A DNA stretch of 39,649 bases, taken from a virus. A program made the position numbers and the translations under genes. Each line of letters opens with the position of its first letter. Position 1 is the stretch's first letter. The notes below the pieces were generated by a model, which saw nothing but the letters and a program-made list of their open reading frames with translations, was not told where the DNA came from and did no database searches. Shown here one piece after another: positions 4,597 to 13,652 of this stretch. The stretch is from positions 1 through 39,649 of IMG/VR virus record IMGVR_UViG_3300049825_000110, one strand, 5' to 3'.

Positions 4597-7470
4597 ATGG
4601 CAAATCCAAAAATCCCTTTGCAACTCGGTGGAAATCTTGCGTCATTAGACCAGCAAGATGAAGAAATTAAAGACGCCACGCAACAAGACGAAGAGACAGA
4701 ACAAATAGCTGACATCTTAGGGATGGACCACGAAGAGGTCGAGCAAGAAGTTATTGAATTGGAAGATGGCTCAGTCATTGTCAACTTCCAAGAAAGAAAG
4801 GGTCCTAGTAAAGATCCCGAGTTTTACGAAAACTTAGCAGAATCGTTAGATGAAGACACACTATTTTCACTTGCGGACGAGTACTTAGAGTACATCGATA
4901 TTGACCGCGAGTCTCGAGAACAACGTGACAAGCAGTACGAAGAGGGCTTACGTCGCACTGGTCTAGGCAAAGATGCACCTGGCGGCGCAACGTTTGATGG
5001 CGCGTCCAAAGTCGTTCACCCTGTCATGGCAGAGTCCTGCGTTGACTTCGCTGCCTCATCAGCCCGTGAATTATTGCCACCCGACGGCATTGTTAAATCA
5101 AACATCAAGGGTGAAGCCAATAAAGTTAAAGAGGCAACTGCAGACCGCAAGGTTAACTTCCTCAACTGGCAGCTATCAGAACAAGTGCCTGAGTACCGCG
5201 ACGAGATGGAGCAATTGCTCACTCAGCTACCACTAGGCGGTTCGCAGTTCTTAAAATGGCGCTACGACTCGGAACAAAAGCGTCCGACATGTGAGTGGGT
5301 GCCGATTGATAACATCTTGCTACCGTACTCATCTACTAACTTCTACACAACGTCTCGCGTGACTGAAGTTCAAGACATCACCGAAGACACGTACTTACAA
5401 CGTATTGAACAAGGCATTTACCGTGACCTTGATGACACGTACACATCAGATGCGTCATTGGACGACCAAACACGATCTGAAAAAGCCAACAACAAAATTG
5501 AAGGTAAAGACCTACCTTCTAAAAATATCGACGGATTACGTCGTATTTATGAAATTACCTGTTTCATGCGTCTAAAAGACGACCCGGTCACTGAGGGAAA
5601 ACGTGCACCATACATTATGACTATTGATGAGTCAAGTGGTGATGTTTTAGCACTATACCGTAACTGGGAAGCCAACGATGACAAACTCACAAAATTGGAT
5701 TGGTATGTTGAATTTAAGTTTATCCCTTGGCGCGGTGCCTATGCTATTGGCCTTCCTCATCTCATTGGCGGTCTGTCTGCCGCTCTTACTGGCTCTCTAC
5801 GCTCTCTTATGGACGCGGCGCACATTAATAACAGTCAGACAATGCTTAAACTCAAAGGTGGACGCATTGGTGGACAGAGTGATCGAATTGAGCCGACGCA
5901 AGTAGTAGAGATAGAAGGCGCACCAGGCGTTGATGACATCCGCAAAATTGCAATGCCAATGCCGTTCAATCCACCATCATCAGTATTATTCAACCTACTA
6001 GGTTGGTTAACTGACGCGGCCAAAGGTGTAGTAACAACGGCAGAAGAAAAAATTGGTGAAGCTAACAACAACATGCCGGTAGGCACAACACAGGCGTTGA
6101 TTGAGCAAGGTGCTAAAGTATTCTCAGCCATTCATGGACGATTACATCGTAGTCAAGCTAAATCGTTAGCAATCATCTCTAGGTTAAACCATTGGTACCT
6201 AGACGAGATGGACAATCAATCAGGTGAAGAGATTGAAATCCGCGACTTTGCGTACAACAACGACGTGCGCCCAGTATCAGACCCTAACATTTTCTCTGAG
6301 ACGCAGCGTCTAGCACAGAATCAAGCGATTCTACAGATGGCCTCAACAGCACCCCCTGGAATGTTTGACTTACGTGCAACATATAATCGCGTATTAAAAC
6401 AATTAAAAATTGCATCTATTGATGAAATTTTACCAAATCCTAAAGGGGCAACAGAATCTAACCCAGCGCTTGAAAACGTGGCAATGACCATGGGGCGTCC
6501 GGCGTCAGCTTACCCAGATCAAGACCACCTAGCACACATCAAGGTCCACTTGGAGTATGCAGAGAATCCAGCGTATGGAGCAAGCCCGCTAATTGGACCG
6601 ACATTTGCACCAAATGCATTAGAGCACATCAAGCAACATTTGACGTTGCACTACTTGCAATCTATGCGTGCGTATGTGGCAGAAGCCTCTGGAGGCGAAG
6701 ATGTGTTTAGTTTGCATGAAGAAAAACCACTAGATATTGAAGCACAACAAGCAATTGCTTTAGCGTCTCAATTGGTAGCAGAAGATTCTCAAAACACAAT
6801 GCAGCAGTACATGCAGCAAATTAACGCATTGGCGCAGCAAGTACAAAAAATGCAACAGTCACATCAGCAAAATGTTATGAATTCAGATCCGACCGCACAA
6901 GTGTTGTTGAAGACCCAAATGGCTGAGACTGAACGTAAAGCAGCAGAATCTCAAGCTAGAATGCAACAAGAAGTGGCAGAAAAACAACAAGAGTATCAAC
7001 TTAAAGTGGCAGAATTGCAACAAAAAATGCAAGACTTGCAAACCAAGTACGACACGCAAGTTAAACTTGATGCCAACCAAAATGCAACTCAAATTGCTAT
7101 GGCCGACCTCAATAACTCAGCTAAAGAGCGTATTGCTATGATTAGTGCCAACGCAACGTTGACAGCCGACCAAATGGCATTGCAACACAAGCAAGATCAA
7201 ACGGCATTATTGGCAACACAAGAAGCGGATGCCGACTTACGTCAACATGGTATAGACGTGCAACAAAAAATGTTTGATTTTGAGGCGCAACAAGCTCAAA
7301 TGCAAGCACAACACATGCAAGAGGCTGAACAACAAGCACGTCAACATCAAATGGAAATGTTTAGCCAACAGCAAGATCAAGAGCACCAAGCTGGATTGCA
7401 ACAACAAGCAGCAATGGATCAACAACAACAAATGATGCAACAACCACCGGAAGGAGATATCCTTGGCTAA
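4597..7470 (+). CDS. Portal protein with long glutamine-rich coiled-coil tail
   Basis: A 957-residue head-to-tail connector forming the ring through which DNA enters and leaves the capsid. The acidic N-terminus (~1-95) leads into a core with GGATFDGASKVVHPVMAES and ARELLPPDG, which matches portals of HMO-2011-like and related podoviruses as I know them. The clip/stem region (DLPHLIGGLS-like and NMPVGTTQALIEQG segments) follows at about residues 390-520. Residues ~700-957 are extremely rich in Gln, Ala and Met and predict a long coiled coil; similar barrel-like tails occur in P22-type portals. It is longer than most portals because of this tail. It overlaps the next gene by eight bases. Confidence 0.85.
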   Translation: MANPKIPLQLGGNLASLDQQDEEIKDATQQDEETEQIADILGMDHEEVEQEVIELEDGSVIVNFQERKGPSKDPEFYENLAESLDEDTLFSLADEYLEYIDIDRESREQRDKQYEEGLRRTGLGKDAPGGATFDGASKVVHPVMAESCVDFAASSARELLPPDGIVKSNIKGEANKVKEATADRKVNFLNWQLSEQVPEYRDEMEQLLTQLPLGGSQFLKWRYDSEQKRPTCEWVPIDNILLPYSSTNFYTTSRVTEVQDITEDTYLQRIEQGIYRDLDDTYTSDASLDDQTRSEKANNKIEGKDLPSKNIDGLRRIYEITCFMRLKDDPVTEGKRAPYIMTIDESSGDVLALYRNWEANDDKLTKLDWYVEFKFIPWRGAYAIGLPHLIGGLSAALTGSLRSLMDAAHINNSQTMLKLKGGRIGGQSDRIEPTQVVEIEGAPGVDDIRKIAMPMPFNPPSSVLFNLLGWLTDAAKGVVTTAEEKIGEANNNMPVGTTQALIEQGAKVFSAIHGRLHRSQAKSLAIISRLNHWYLDEMDNQSGEEIEIRDFAYNNDVRPVSDPNIFSETQRLAQNQAILQMASTAPPGMFDLRATYNRVLKQLKIASIDEILPNPKGATESNPALENVAMTMGRPASAYPDQDHLAHIKVHLEYAENPAYGASPLIGPTFAPNALEHIKQHLTLHYLQSMRAYVAEASGGEDVFSLHEEKPLDIEAQQAIALASQLVAEDSQNTMQQYMQQINALAQQVQKMQQSHQQNVMNSDPTAQVLLKTQMAETERKAAESQARMQQEVAEKQQEYQLKVAELQQKMQDLQTKYDTQVKLDANQNATQIAMADLNNSAKERIAMISANATLTADQMALQHKQDQTALLATQEADADLRQHGIDVQQKMFDFEAQQAQMQAQHMQEAEQQARQHQMEMFSQQQDQEHQAGLQQQAAMDQQQQMMQQPPEGDILG

Positions 7471-7732
7471 ATCAGCAGCATGGCAACGTAAAGAAGGCAA
7501 AGATCCAGAGGGTGGGTTGAACGCTAAAGGACGTGCAAGTTACAATAAAGCTAATCCAGACAAACCAGGATTAAAGGCGCCAGCACCAAAACCTAAAACA
7601 GAGAAAGACGCAGGTCGTAAAAAGTCATTCTGTTCTAGAATGGAAGGCATGAAGAAGAAACTAACAAGCGAAAAGACTGCTAAAGATCCAAACAGCAGAA
7701 TTAACAAATCGCTTAGAGCATGGGACTGTTAA
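7463..7732 (+). CDS. Small basic phage protein (WQRKEGKDPEGGLN family)
   Basis: An 89-residue, Lys-rich protein starting with TTG at 7463, fixed by a strong AAGGAG at 7451-7456 with six-base spacing and by overlap with the portal end. The N-terminal pattern WQRKEGKDPEGGLNAKGRAS, followed by GRKKSFCSRMEGMKKK and ending RAWDC, is widespread in phage genomes; I believe it corresponds to DUF6321 but cannot check. Function is unknown; the charge suggests nucleic-acid or virion association. Confidence 0.85.
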   Translation: MAKSAAWQRKEGKDPEGGLNAKGRASYNKANPDKPGLKAPAPKPKTEKDAGRKKSFCSRMEGMKKKLTSEKTAKDPNSRINKSLRAWDC

Positions 7733-7733
7733 A

Positions 7734-7880
7734 ATGGCAAAAGAAGGCTTGTACGCAAACATTAATAAAAAACGCGCTAGGATCGAAGCTGGTTCCGGCG
7801 AAAAAATGAGAAAACCGGGAACTAAGGGTGCTCCAACAAAAGAAGCATTTAAAGAGTCCGCTAAAACCGCTAAAAAATAA
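7734..7880 (+). CDS. 48-residue basic phage protein (LYANIxxKRxRIxxGSGEKMRKPG)
   Basis: A 48-residue frame starting at ATG 7734 one base after the previous stop. It reads MAKEGLYANINKKRARIEAG then SGEKMRKPGTKGAPT, a pattern I know from many phage genomes (probably DUF5872). It is strongly basic, with a Lys-rich C-terminus. It belongs to a run of four very small genes between portal and co-chaperonin. Function unknown. Confidence 0.85.
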   Translation: MAKEGLYANINKKRARIEAGSGEKMRKPGTKGAPTKEAFKESAKTAKK

Positions 7881-7889
7881 GGAAAAATC

Positions 7890-8102
7890 ATGGAAAAAGA
7901 ATTAGGATTTCGTAAGGCATACAAGATGACAGGTACTCCAGGATACGCTGGTGGTCCAGATCAAAAGGTAGAAGAAGGCGCGTCAGGTTCGCACCGAGAC
8001 AACAACTGGAAAAAAGGCGCAGCTCAAAATAAAATGACTAAGCCATCTAAAGTTGGTCCAGATAAGAATCTAAATGAAATTAAAGGCGGTAATTTTTATT
8101 AA
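7890..8102 (+). CDS. Small hypothetical protein
   Basis: A 70-residue hydrophilic protein with AAGGA ten bases before its start codon. It has GYAGGPDQK and ends in IKGGNFY. No domain is recognised. It is the last gene before a 39-base gap that contains a variant of the recurring motif. Unknown function, likely co-expressed with the portal block. Confidence 0.75.
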   Translation: MEKELGFRKAYKMTGTPGYAGGPDQKVEEGASGSHRDNNWKKGAAQNKMTKPSKVGPDKNLNEIKGGNFY

Positions 8103-8126
8103 TTAGGGCGGAATCTTTTAAGTGTA

Positions 8127-8136
8127 TGTATTAGTA
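8127..8136 (+). promoter_or_regulatory. TGTATTAGTA, one-mismatch motif copy
   Basis: It differs from TGCATTAGTA at the third base. It ends only five bases before the start codon of the next gene, so a promoter here would make an almost leaderless transcript for that gene. Confidence 0.4.
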
Positions 8137-8141
8137 CATAT

Positions 8142-8336
8142 ATGAAAGACTTAGTATCCGAATTAATTGAGCGTTTGAAGAACGCTGACAAAGACATAAC
8201 AGAGGCAATTGCCTCTGGAGTGAATATCCATAACTTTGAGTCATATCAACGTTTTGTGGGTAAAAAAGAAGGGTTGTCCGAGGCACTTGGGATTATTGAA
8301 TCCCTACTATCTGAGGATGACGAAGACCAATATTAG
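8142..8336 (+). CDS. Small acidic helical protein, unknown
   Basis: A 64-residue protein predicted to be two helices, with the segment SGVNIHNFESYQRFVGKKEG between them and an acidic end (LSEDDEDQY). I have seen this pattern in small proteins upstream of phage co-chaperonin and capsid genes, but no function is known to me. The region before its ATG lacks a clear Shine-Dalgarno and consists of the motif variant at 8127-8136. Confidence 0.75.
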   Translation: MKDLVSELIERLKNADKDITEAIASGVNIHNFESYQRFVGKKEGLSEALGIIESLLSEDDEDQY

Positions 8337-8364
8337 CACTGTATAGTGCAAGGAGTGAAGCCGG

Positions 8365-8808
8365 ATGGCTGCATATGATTTAAAGGCTAAGGACGAGCCA
8401 GATTTACGTTCAGAGTTAGAATGTTTTCCTATTGTTGAGCCGGGCATTGAAGTGCTAGGTGATCGCGTGTTAGTTCAGCTACGTCGCGAAAAAACTACCT
8501 CAAAAGGTGGAATCATTCTAGTAGACGAGACAACGCAAACCATTAAATTTAATGAGACTGTGGCTAAGGTAATCCAAATTGGACCGTTAGCATACAAAAA
8601 CTTAGAAGATTTATCATCATGGATCGAAGGACCTTGGTGTCAGGTAGGTGACCTAGTTCGCACAATTAAGTATGGCGGTGATCGCTATGTAGTTGATGCG
8701 GGTGATGAAGGCGCTCCGGTTGTGTTCATTACGTTGCAGGCTCGAGAGATTATTTCTAAAGTAAAATCTTTTGAACACGCACAACGTATGAAAGCGTTTG
8801 TTGATTAA
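8365..8808 (+). CDS. GroES-like co-chaperonin
   Basis: A 147-residue Cpn10/GroES-type protein that would cap host GroEL during folding of capsid proteins. The core VLGDRVLVQLRREKTTSKGGI, with ILVDETTQT after it, matches the beta-barrel start and mobile loop of GroES, whose tip normally carries a hydrophobic tripeptide (here GGIIL). It is about 50 residues longer than bacterial GroES, with a 28-residue N-terminal extension and an insertion after KVIQIGPLAY, as in other phage co-chaperonins. AGGAG at 8351-8355 supports the start. Its place before scaffold and capsid fits a role in head assembly. Confidence 0.9.
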   Translation: MAAYDLKAKDEPDLRSELECFPIVEPGIEVLGDRVLVQLRREKTTSKGGIILVDETTQTIKFNETVAKVIQIGPLAYKNLEDLSSWIEGPWCQVGDLVRTIKYGGDRYVVDAGDEGAPVVFITLQAREIISKVKSFEHAQRMKAFVD

Positions 8809-8828
8809 CTTTGTATAAAGGATAGAAA

Positions 8829-9815
8829 ATGGCAGATAACGAGAAAGACGTTCCTATTAAGGAAAATGAGGATGGCACGGTCTCAGCTAAGGTTGAAGAA
8901 AGTGCACAAGAAGAATTTGATTCAGAAGTAGAAGTAGAAACAGAAGACCTTGGTGATAACGACGACCAAGACGACGACGGCCAAGGTGATAATGACGATA
9001 ACTCGGATGACTCCGAAGACGAACGTGAAAAAATTCGTGAAGCCCGTCGAGAAGAACGTAGGCTTAAAAAAGAGCTAACAAAACAACGTGACGCTTCAGC
9101 AAAACATAAAATTTCATCCCTAGAGCGTCGTAACGAAGAATTAGCTAAACGATTAGCAAATCTTGAAAGCGGAGCTGCATCATTTAGATTAGCTCAAATT
9201 GACAAGACGTTAGAAGACGAAGTTACTCGTGTAGAGTACGCCAAGATGAAGATGTTGCAAGCAGCCCAAACAGGGGACGCTGCGGCCCAAGTAGAATATT
9301 TGGAACAGTTGACAGACGCTAAACAGCGTGTTCAACAAATCCAACACTTTAAAAAGAATCAACTGGAAGCGGCAAAACGCCCAAAACAAAACGTACCTAA
9401 CCCTACGGCACAAGAAATCCAACAGAACGCCAACAAGTGGGTTCGCCGTAATTCATGGTACGATCCAGAAGCAAGAGATACAGACAGTAGAATTGCAAAA
9501 GTAATTGACCAAGAGTTAGTTTCTGACGGTTGGGATCCAGCAGATCCTGAGTATTGGGATGAACTTGATAATCGATTATCTGCGCGTTTACCACACCGCT
9601 ACACAGCAAAAGGTGGTAACACAACTCAACGACGTGCTAATCCAACAGCATCAAGCCGAGTTGCTAATTCGTCAGTGAGCACAAAACCAAACACAATCAC
9701 GCTAAGTCGCGAACGTGTTCAAGCGATTAAAGACGCTGGCTCATGGGATGATGTAGATAAACGAAACAAGATGATCCGCGCATACGCATCGTATGACCGC
9801 GCTAACAAAGGATAA
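8829..9815 (+). CDS. Putative scaffolding protein
   Basis: A 328-residue protein with a very acidic N-terminal third (long Asp/Glu runs, residues ~28-66), a charged coiled coil (~66-185, EREKIREARREERRLKKEL onward) and a basic C-terminus. This composition and the position before the capsid gene are typical of scaffolding proteins, which shape the prohead and leave before DNA packaging. The segment NKWVRRNSWYDPEARD is common in such phage proteins. AAAGGA lies just upstream of the start. No protease domain is seen. Confidence 0.75.
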   Translation: MADNEKDVPIKENEDGTVSAKVEESAQEEFDSEVEVETEDLGDNDDQDDDGQGDNDDNSDDSEDEREKIREARREERRLKKELTKQRDASAKHKISSLERRNEELAKRLANLESGAASFRLAQIDKTLEDEVTRVEYAKMKMLQAAQTGDAAAQVEYLEQLTDAKQRVQQIQHFKKNQLEAAKRPKQNVPNPTAQEIQQNANKWVRRNSWYDPEARDTDSRIAKVIDQELVSDGWDPADPEYWDELDNRLSARLPHRYTAKGGNTTQRRANPTASSRVANSSVSTKPNTITLSRERVQAIKDAGSWDDVDKRNKMIRAYASYDRANKG

Positions 9816-9820
9816 TTATA

Positions 9821-10375
9821 ATGGCTAATACTAGAATTAAACGAGATTTAGATGATCGCATGGCAGAACGTGCACAAGAAGTAATTGAGCGTTCTATGGT
9901 TGCGGATCCTGATGATGTAGCACGTCGTGAACGCCTTGATGCGTTTAGAGACAAATGGCAAAATAGTGCACTGCCTGACATTCCGGTAGGAACAATACCT
10001 GGAATGCACTTGTGTTGGTTGAGTACCACCAACTCATATGACAGTATCGACAAACGCATGGCGTTGGGTTATGAACCAGTTAAAGCCGCAGAATTAGGTA
10101 AAGGCTTTGAAGGACTAGGTAAGATGAGCTCGGGCAAGTTTGAAGGCTGTATTAGTTGCAATGAAATGGTTCTCTTCAAGTTACCAGAAGACGTCTACCA
10201 AGAAGTGATGCGCATGCTTCATCTTGAAGATCCCCTTGAGCACCAACGTAATATTACGGCTCAGGTTCGGGACACTGCTCAAGATCGCAAAGGCGGCAGA
10301 TCTATATTGGAAGGTGGCATTTTGGAAATGGAAAGAGAAGCTAACAAGGCAACGAAAAATATTCGTTTTCAATAA
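9821..10375 (+). CDS. Conserved phage head-region protein, unknown
   Basis: A 184-residue protein between scaffold and capsid genes. It holds GMHLCWLSTTNSYDSIDKRM followed by LGYEP, a pattern I know from uncharacterised proteins in the same position of related phages. Two further Cys occur in GCISCNEM, so a metal site is possible. The N-terminal ~55 residues are charged and helical. AAAGGA precedes the start. It may be a minor head protein or assembly factor. Confidence 0.8.
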   Translation: MANTRIKRDLDDRMAERAQEVIERSMVADPDDVARRERLDAFRDKWQNSALPDIPVGTIPGMHLCWLSTTNSYDSIDKRMALGYEPVKAAELGKGFEGLGKMSSGKFEGCISCNEMVLFKLPEDVYQEVMRMLHLEDPLEHQRNITAQVRDTAQDRKGGRSILEGGILEMEREANKATKNIRFQ

Positions 10376-10405
10376 CAACTTCAATAATAACAAAGGAAAT
10401 ATAAT

Positions 10406-11062
10406 ATGGCAACCGTATATCAACCCTTTGGTCTGAAGCCTGCCTATCATCCAAGCGGATTGGATCGTGCAGTACCATTTGTAGGTACTAACACATTCAC
10501 TCCAGCAACCGGTTATAGTGCACCTTACTCTTTGGGATCTGGCGCTGCATTTTACCAGTACCAACCAGTAGGCTTAAACTCTTCAGGTCAATTAACAGTC
10601 GCTGCTGCAGCTGCAGCAACTTCTCCAATTTATGGCGTATTTGATGGCGTAGAATTCACAGACTCACAAGGTCGTCGTTCTGTAGCTAAATGGGCTTCAA
10701 AATTAACATTGGATGCATCTACACAAATCATTTTCTGGATCTTCCAAGACCCAGCTATCGTGTACGAAGCTCAAGCTAATGGATCAGTTACTTCTGCAGC
10801 ATTAGGTTCTGAGTTCGATTTTGACGCTACAAACACTCCAGCAGTTGGGTATTCTATTGGTAACGGTGGCGCTGGCTTTAGCCAAGCAGCACTTGCATCA
10901 GCTAAGAATACTTCAGGCACACAAGGTCAAGTGCGCGTAGTAGGTCTAGGCCGTGAAGCAGCATTCCCAGCAGGTTCTACGAACCAATGGGGTGATGCAT
11001 ACACAATTCTTCAAGTTACTATAGCGAACAACAGTTTTGTTGCTCCTAAGGTATCGGTTTAA
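10406..11062 (+). CDS. Putative head decoration or structural protein
   Basis: A 218-residue, Gly/Ala/Ser-rich protein, probably beta-rich, starting MATVYQPFGLKPAYHPSGLD. Genes like this lie just before the major capsid gene in HMO-2011-like phages as I remember them. Few charges, no signal peptide and no enzyme motif support a virion role. AAAGGAAA lies before the start. A decoration (capsid-cementing) protein is an inference from position. Confidence 0.75.
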   Translation: MATVYQPFGLKPAYHPSGLDRAVPFVGTNTFTPATGYSAPYSLGSGAAFYQYQPVGLNSSGQLTVAAAAAATSPIYGVFDGVEFTDSQGRRSVAKWASKLTLDASTQIIFWIFQDPAIVYEAQANGSVTSAALGSEFDFDATNTPAVGYSIGNGGAGFSQAALASAKNTSGTQGQVRVVGLGREAAFPAGSTNQWGDAYTILQVTIANNSFVAPKVSV

Positions 11063-11085
11063 TTAATTAACGAAAGGAAATAGCA

Positions 11086-12003
11086 ATGGCAACTCCAATG
11101 CGTAGTACAGACTTTCGTGCGGTAGTCGAACCGATTATCAACGAAGTCTTTGACGGTGTTTATGAACAACGTGACGACGAGTGGAAAGGGTTTGTAGAAC
11201 AGATCCAAGGTATTCCACGTAACTATCATGAAGAAGTAATGTTGTTTGGTATGAACGCAGCTCCTGCAATGCCTGACGGCACTCCAGTAAGCTACGACCA
11301 AGGTGGTACTTTGTACATCACACGTTTCATCTACCAAATCTATGGCTTGGCTTACGCTTTGACCAAAGTTTTGATGGAAGACGGCGATCACATCCGTATC
11401 GGCTCAACATTCGCTAAACACTTAGCTCAATCTATGATTGAAACTAAAGAAACACTATGTGCTAACTTGTTGAACTTCGCGTTCACTTCAGGTTACGTAG
11501 GTGGTGATGGCGTTACTTTGATCAACACAGCTCACCCAATCGCTAACGGCGGTTCTTACTCTAACCAACTATCTACAGCGGCTTCATTGTCACAAACATC
11601 TGTAGAGCAAATGTTAATTCAAATTCGTTCAGCAGTTGACAACAACGGCAAACGTATTCGTCTTAAAGCTGAACAATTGGTTGTTCCACCAGCACTAGAA
11701 TTCCAAGCTGAAGTTATCTTGAAATCTGTGTTGCGTTCAGGTACAGCTGATAACGATTTGAACCCAATCAAATCAACAGGCATGTTGCCAAAAGGCACAC
11801 ACGTGGTAACACGTTTGAGCTCAAGCAAAGCTTGGTGGGTACAAACTGATGCTGAAAACGGTTTGATGTTAGTTATGCGCCGCCCAATGGAGAAATCTAT
11901 GGAAGGTGACTTCGAGACTGACTCAATGCGTTATAAAGCTACAGAACGTTATGCTACAGGTTGGCATGATGCTCGTAACATCTACGGTACTTCAGGTCTG
12001 TAA
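11086..12003 (+). CDS. Major capsid protein
   Basis: A 305-residue capsid protein. After an N-terminal helix (VVEPIINEVFDGVYEQRDDEW) come AMPDGTPVSYDQGG, an E-loop-like segment, and the helix GDHIRIGSTFAKHLAQSM, then LINTAHPIANGG, as in the Mu gpT-like group of HK97-fold capsid proteins. The end (SMRYKATERYATGWHDARNIYG) is also typical. AAAGGAAA gives a strong ribosome-binding site, and an intrinsic terminator follows directly, as expected for the most abundant product. Confidence 0.9.
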   Translation: MATPMRSTDFRAVVEPIINEVFDGVYEQRDDEWKGFVEQIQGIPRNYHEEVMLFGMNAAPAMPDGTPVSYDQGGTLYITRFIYQIYGLAYALTKVLMEDGDHIRIGSTFAKHLAQSMIETKETLCANLLNFAFTSGYVGGDGVTLINTAHPIANGGSYSNQLSTAASLSQTSVEQMLIQIRSAVDNNGKRIRLKAEQLVVPPALEFQAEVILKSVLRSGTADNDLNPIKSTGMLPKGTHVVTRLSSSKAWWVQTDAENGLMLVMRRPMEKSMEGDFETDSMRYKATERYATGWHDARNIYGTSGL

Positions 12004-12024
12004 TTAATTAAGGAAACTTAATGC

Positions 12025-12052
12025 AAAAAAGCCCACTTTGGTGGGCTTTTTT
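12025..12052 (+). terminator. Intrinsic terminator after the capsid gene
   Basis: GCCCAC (12031-12036) and GTGGGC (12041-12046) form a stem with a four-base loop, flanked by six A before and six T after, so the stem can extend through A-T pairs. It is a textbook rho-independent terminator 21 bases after the capsid stop. Confidence 0.92.
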
Positions 12053-12069
12053 GTTATACTAGGAACACT

Positions 12070-12612
12070 ATGCACAAACTACTATTAAAAGATTTAAACG
12101 TATCTGAAGCTCAAACCGAACTTCTTAATAATCCGGAAGTTTGGAAGAGAATACAGATACGTCAGAATATTCCAAATTCAGCGCACTCTGATACTGAATC
12201 AGTGTATATTAGAGGGCCTGCAGATTTTTCTCCTGAGGGATTAAAAAACTCATTAGAGTGTATGAATTCACAATTTGCTAAAGATAATTTGCCTGGATGC
12301 ATTCAGATAGTGAGGCAGGTTGTAAAACTACTTAAACCATCGGAAATTGGTAGAATAATAGTTGCTAACTTAAAAGCCGGGGGGTCAATCAAAAAACACG
12401 TAGACAATGGCCCATATGCCTCTCAATTTGACAGATACCACATCCCTATTAAAACTAACGACCAGGTGATATCGTACTCTCCTAATGATGCAGTTAACAT
12501 GAAGGAGGGTGAACTGTGGTTGTATCCTCACCAAACAGAGCATTGGGTTGAGAACAATGGAGACACAGATAGGTGGCATTTAGTATTTGATTTAAGGGCG
12601 CCAATAACTTAA
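12070..12612 (+). CDS. Aspartyl/asparaginyl beta-hydroxylase-like Fe(II)/2OG oxygenase
   Basis: A 180-residue enzyme of the 2-oxoglutarate/Fe(II) superfamily. The iron-binding triad is visible: His110 and Asp112 in KKHVDNG and His158 in TEHWVEN, with Arg168 in DTDRWHLVFDL placed to hold 2-oxoglutarate. The spacing and the H-W-V-E-N...R-W-H-L-V-F-D pattern match the Asp/Asn beta-hydroxylase branch. Its target is unknown; a phage or host protein side chain is plausible. It lies between the capsid terminator and the tail genes with its own possible -10 (TATACT, 12055-12060) and AGGA six bases before ATG, so it looks like an inserted accessory gene. Confidence 0.85.
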   Translation: MHKLLLKDLNVSEAQTELLNNPEVWKRIQIRQNIPNSAHSDTESVYIRGPADFSPEGLKNSLECMNSQFAKDNLPGCIQIVRQVVKLLKPSEIGRIIVANLKAGGSIKKHVDNGPYASQFDRYHIPIKTNDQVISYSPNDAVNMKEGELWLYPHQTEHWVENNGDTDRWHLVFDLRAPIT

Positions 12613-12616
12613 TTTA

Positions 12617-12626
12617 TGCATTAGTA
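12617..12626 (+). promoter_or_regulatory. TGCATTAGTA motif before the 12722 gene
   Basis: Exact motif copy starting five bases after the oxygenase stop and followed by AACATAGG. The 95-base leader down to 12722 holds a short dyad, TACCG (12655-12659) and CGGTA (12668-12672), and ends with AAGGAA before the ATG. Confidence 0.55.
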
Positions 12627-12721
12627 AACATAGGAAGATACATCTTGTATTGACTACCGAAACTTCCCGGTACGACGACTTAGAGACAATATAAGATAAC
12701 CACTAAGATAAGGAATCAATC

Positions 12722-13291
12722 ATGTCATCAACATTTACCAGCCCAATTCGTATTTTCAAACGTAACAACCCAACAAACAACGGCGTAATCGCTCCAGACA
12801 ACACCGGCGCAGCAATGTGTACACAAGACGCATCATTAGTTACCGCAGTATCAGCAACAACATCAGGTGCAGTAGTTTTGCCAATTAAAGAGATCGGCCA
12901 AACAGTTGCGACACCTTTTATCTTGCCAGCGGGATCTATTATCCATGACATCTACATGTATCAAACAACTGCACCGTCAGCATTGACAGGCGGCGTAATT
13001 ACTGTAAACGCATTGGTAACAAACCCATCAACAGGCGCGGTAACAACTACAGCGTTAGGCACATTAACACCAACAACAAGCGGCGGCCTTATTTATGGCT
13101 CATTTGCAGCAACTACAGCGTCAGCAGCCATCTTAGCTAACGTTGGTGTGTTAGACGTTGAGCTTCAATTTAGCCAAGCAACAGTGTCTGCGATTACCGG
13201 ATCATTCAACGCAACATTTGCTGTGCCTTACACACCACGTAACGTTGACGGTTCAATCACGGCCTACGGATCTAACTACACAAACTCATAA
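12722..13291 (+). CDS. Virion structural protein, beta-rich
   Basis: A 189-residue Thr/Ala/Gly-rich protein, very poor in charged residues and predicted to be beta-sheet. The segment FILPAGSIIHDIYMYQTTAPS resembles phage capsid or tail surface proteins that I have seen annotated only as structural. The start has AAGGAA 9-10 bases upstream. It heads the tail-gene unit behind a TGCATTAGTA motif and is followed by a terminator-like hairpin, suggesting strong separate expression. Confidence 0.7.
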   Translation: MSSTFTSPIRIFKRNNPTNNGVIAPDNTGAAMCTQDASLVTAVSATTSGAVVLPIKEIGQTVATPFILPAGSIIHDIYMYQTTAPSALTGGVITVNALVTNPSTGAVTTTALGTLTPTTSGGLIYGSFAATTASAAILANVGVLDVELQFSQATVSAITGSFNATFAVPYTPRNVDGSITAYGSNYTNS

Positions 13292-13300
13292 TTAATTAGG

Positions 13301-13320
13301 GGCGGGACATCCCGCCTCTT
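13301..13320 (+). terminator. Hairpin terminator after the 12722 gene
   Basis: GGCGGG (13301-13306) pairs with CCCGCC (13311-13316) around ACAT, then TCTTTT follows. This is a compact G/C-rich stem with a modest T-run, most likely an intrinsic terminator. Confidence 0.75.
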
Positions 13321-13342
13321 TTAACATAAAGGAAAATTAATT

Positions 13343-13651
13343 ATGCGTCAACAAATCGTATCAATATCCGGCACGGGATCAAGTACCATTATCCCAATGA
13401 ATTTGGACTCAACCCCGTATAACGTGGGTTTTGGCGTTGTCGTATCAGGCACCGTGAACTATACAGTCCAACACACATTTGACAACCCTTGGACAACAGC
13501 AAGCCCAACATGGTTTGACCACCCAACAGTAGCAGCAAAAACAGCAAGCCAAGACGGTAACTACGCCTTTCCAGTAGCGGCAATTAAAGTGCTAGTCAAC
13601 TCAGGCTCAGGCACAGCAACACTAACAGTCATCCAAGCAGGTATCGCTTAA
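13343..13651 (+). CDS. Small virion-like protein
   Basis: A 102-residue beta-rich protein (VSISGTGSSTIIPMNLDSTP; later VQHTFDNPWTTASPTWFDHP). This style is common among small phage structural proteins encoded near tail fibres, but I do not know a function. AAAGGAAA precedes the start. Confidence 0.7.
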   Translation: MRQQIVSISGTGSSTIIPMNLDSTPYNVGFGVVVSGTVNYTVQHTFDNPWTTASPTWFDHPTVAAKTASQDGNYAFPVAAIKVLVNSGSGTATLTVIQAGIA

Positions 13652-13652
13652 A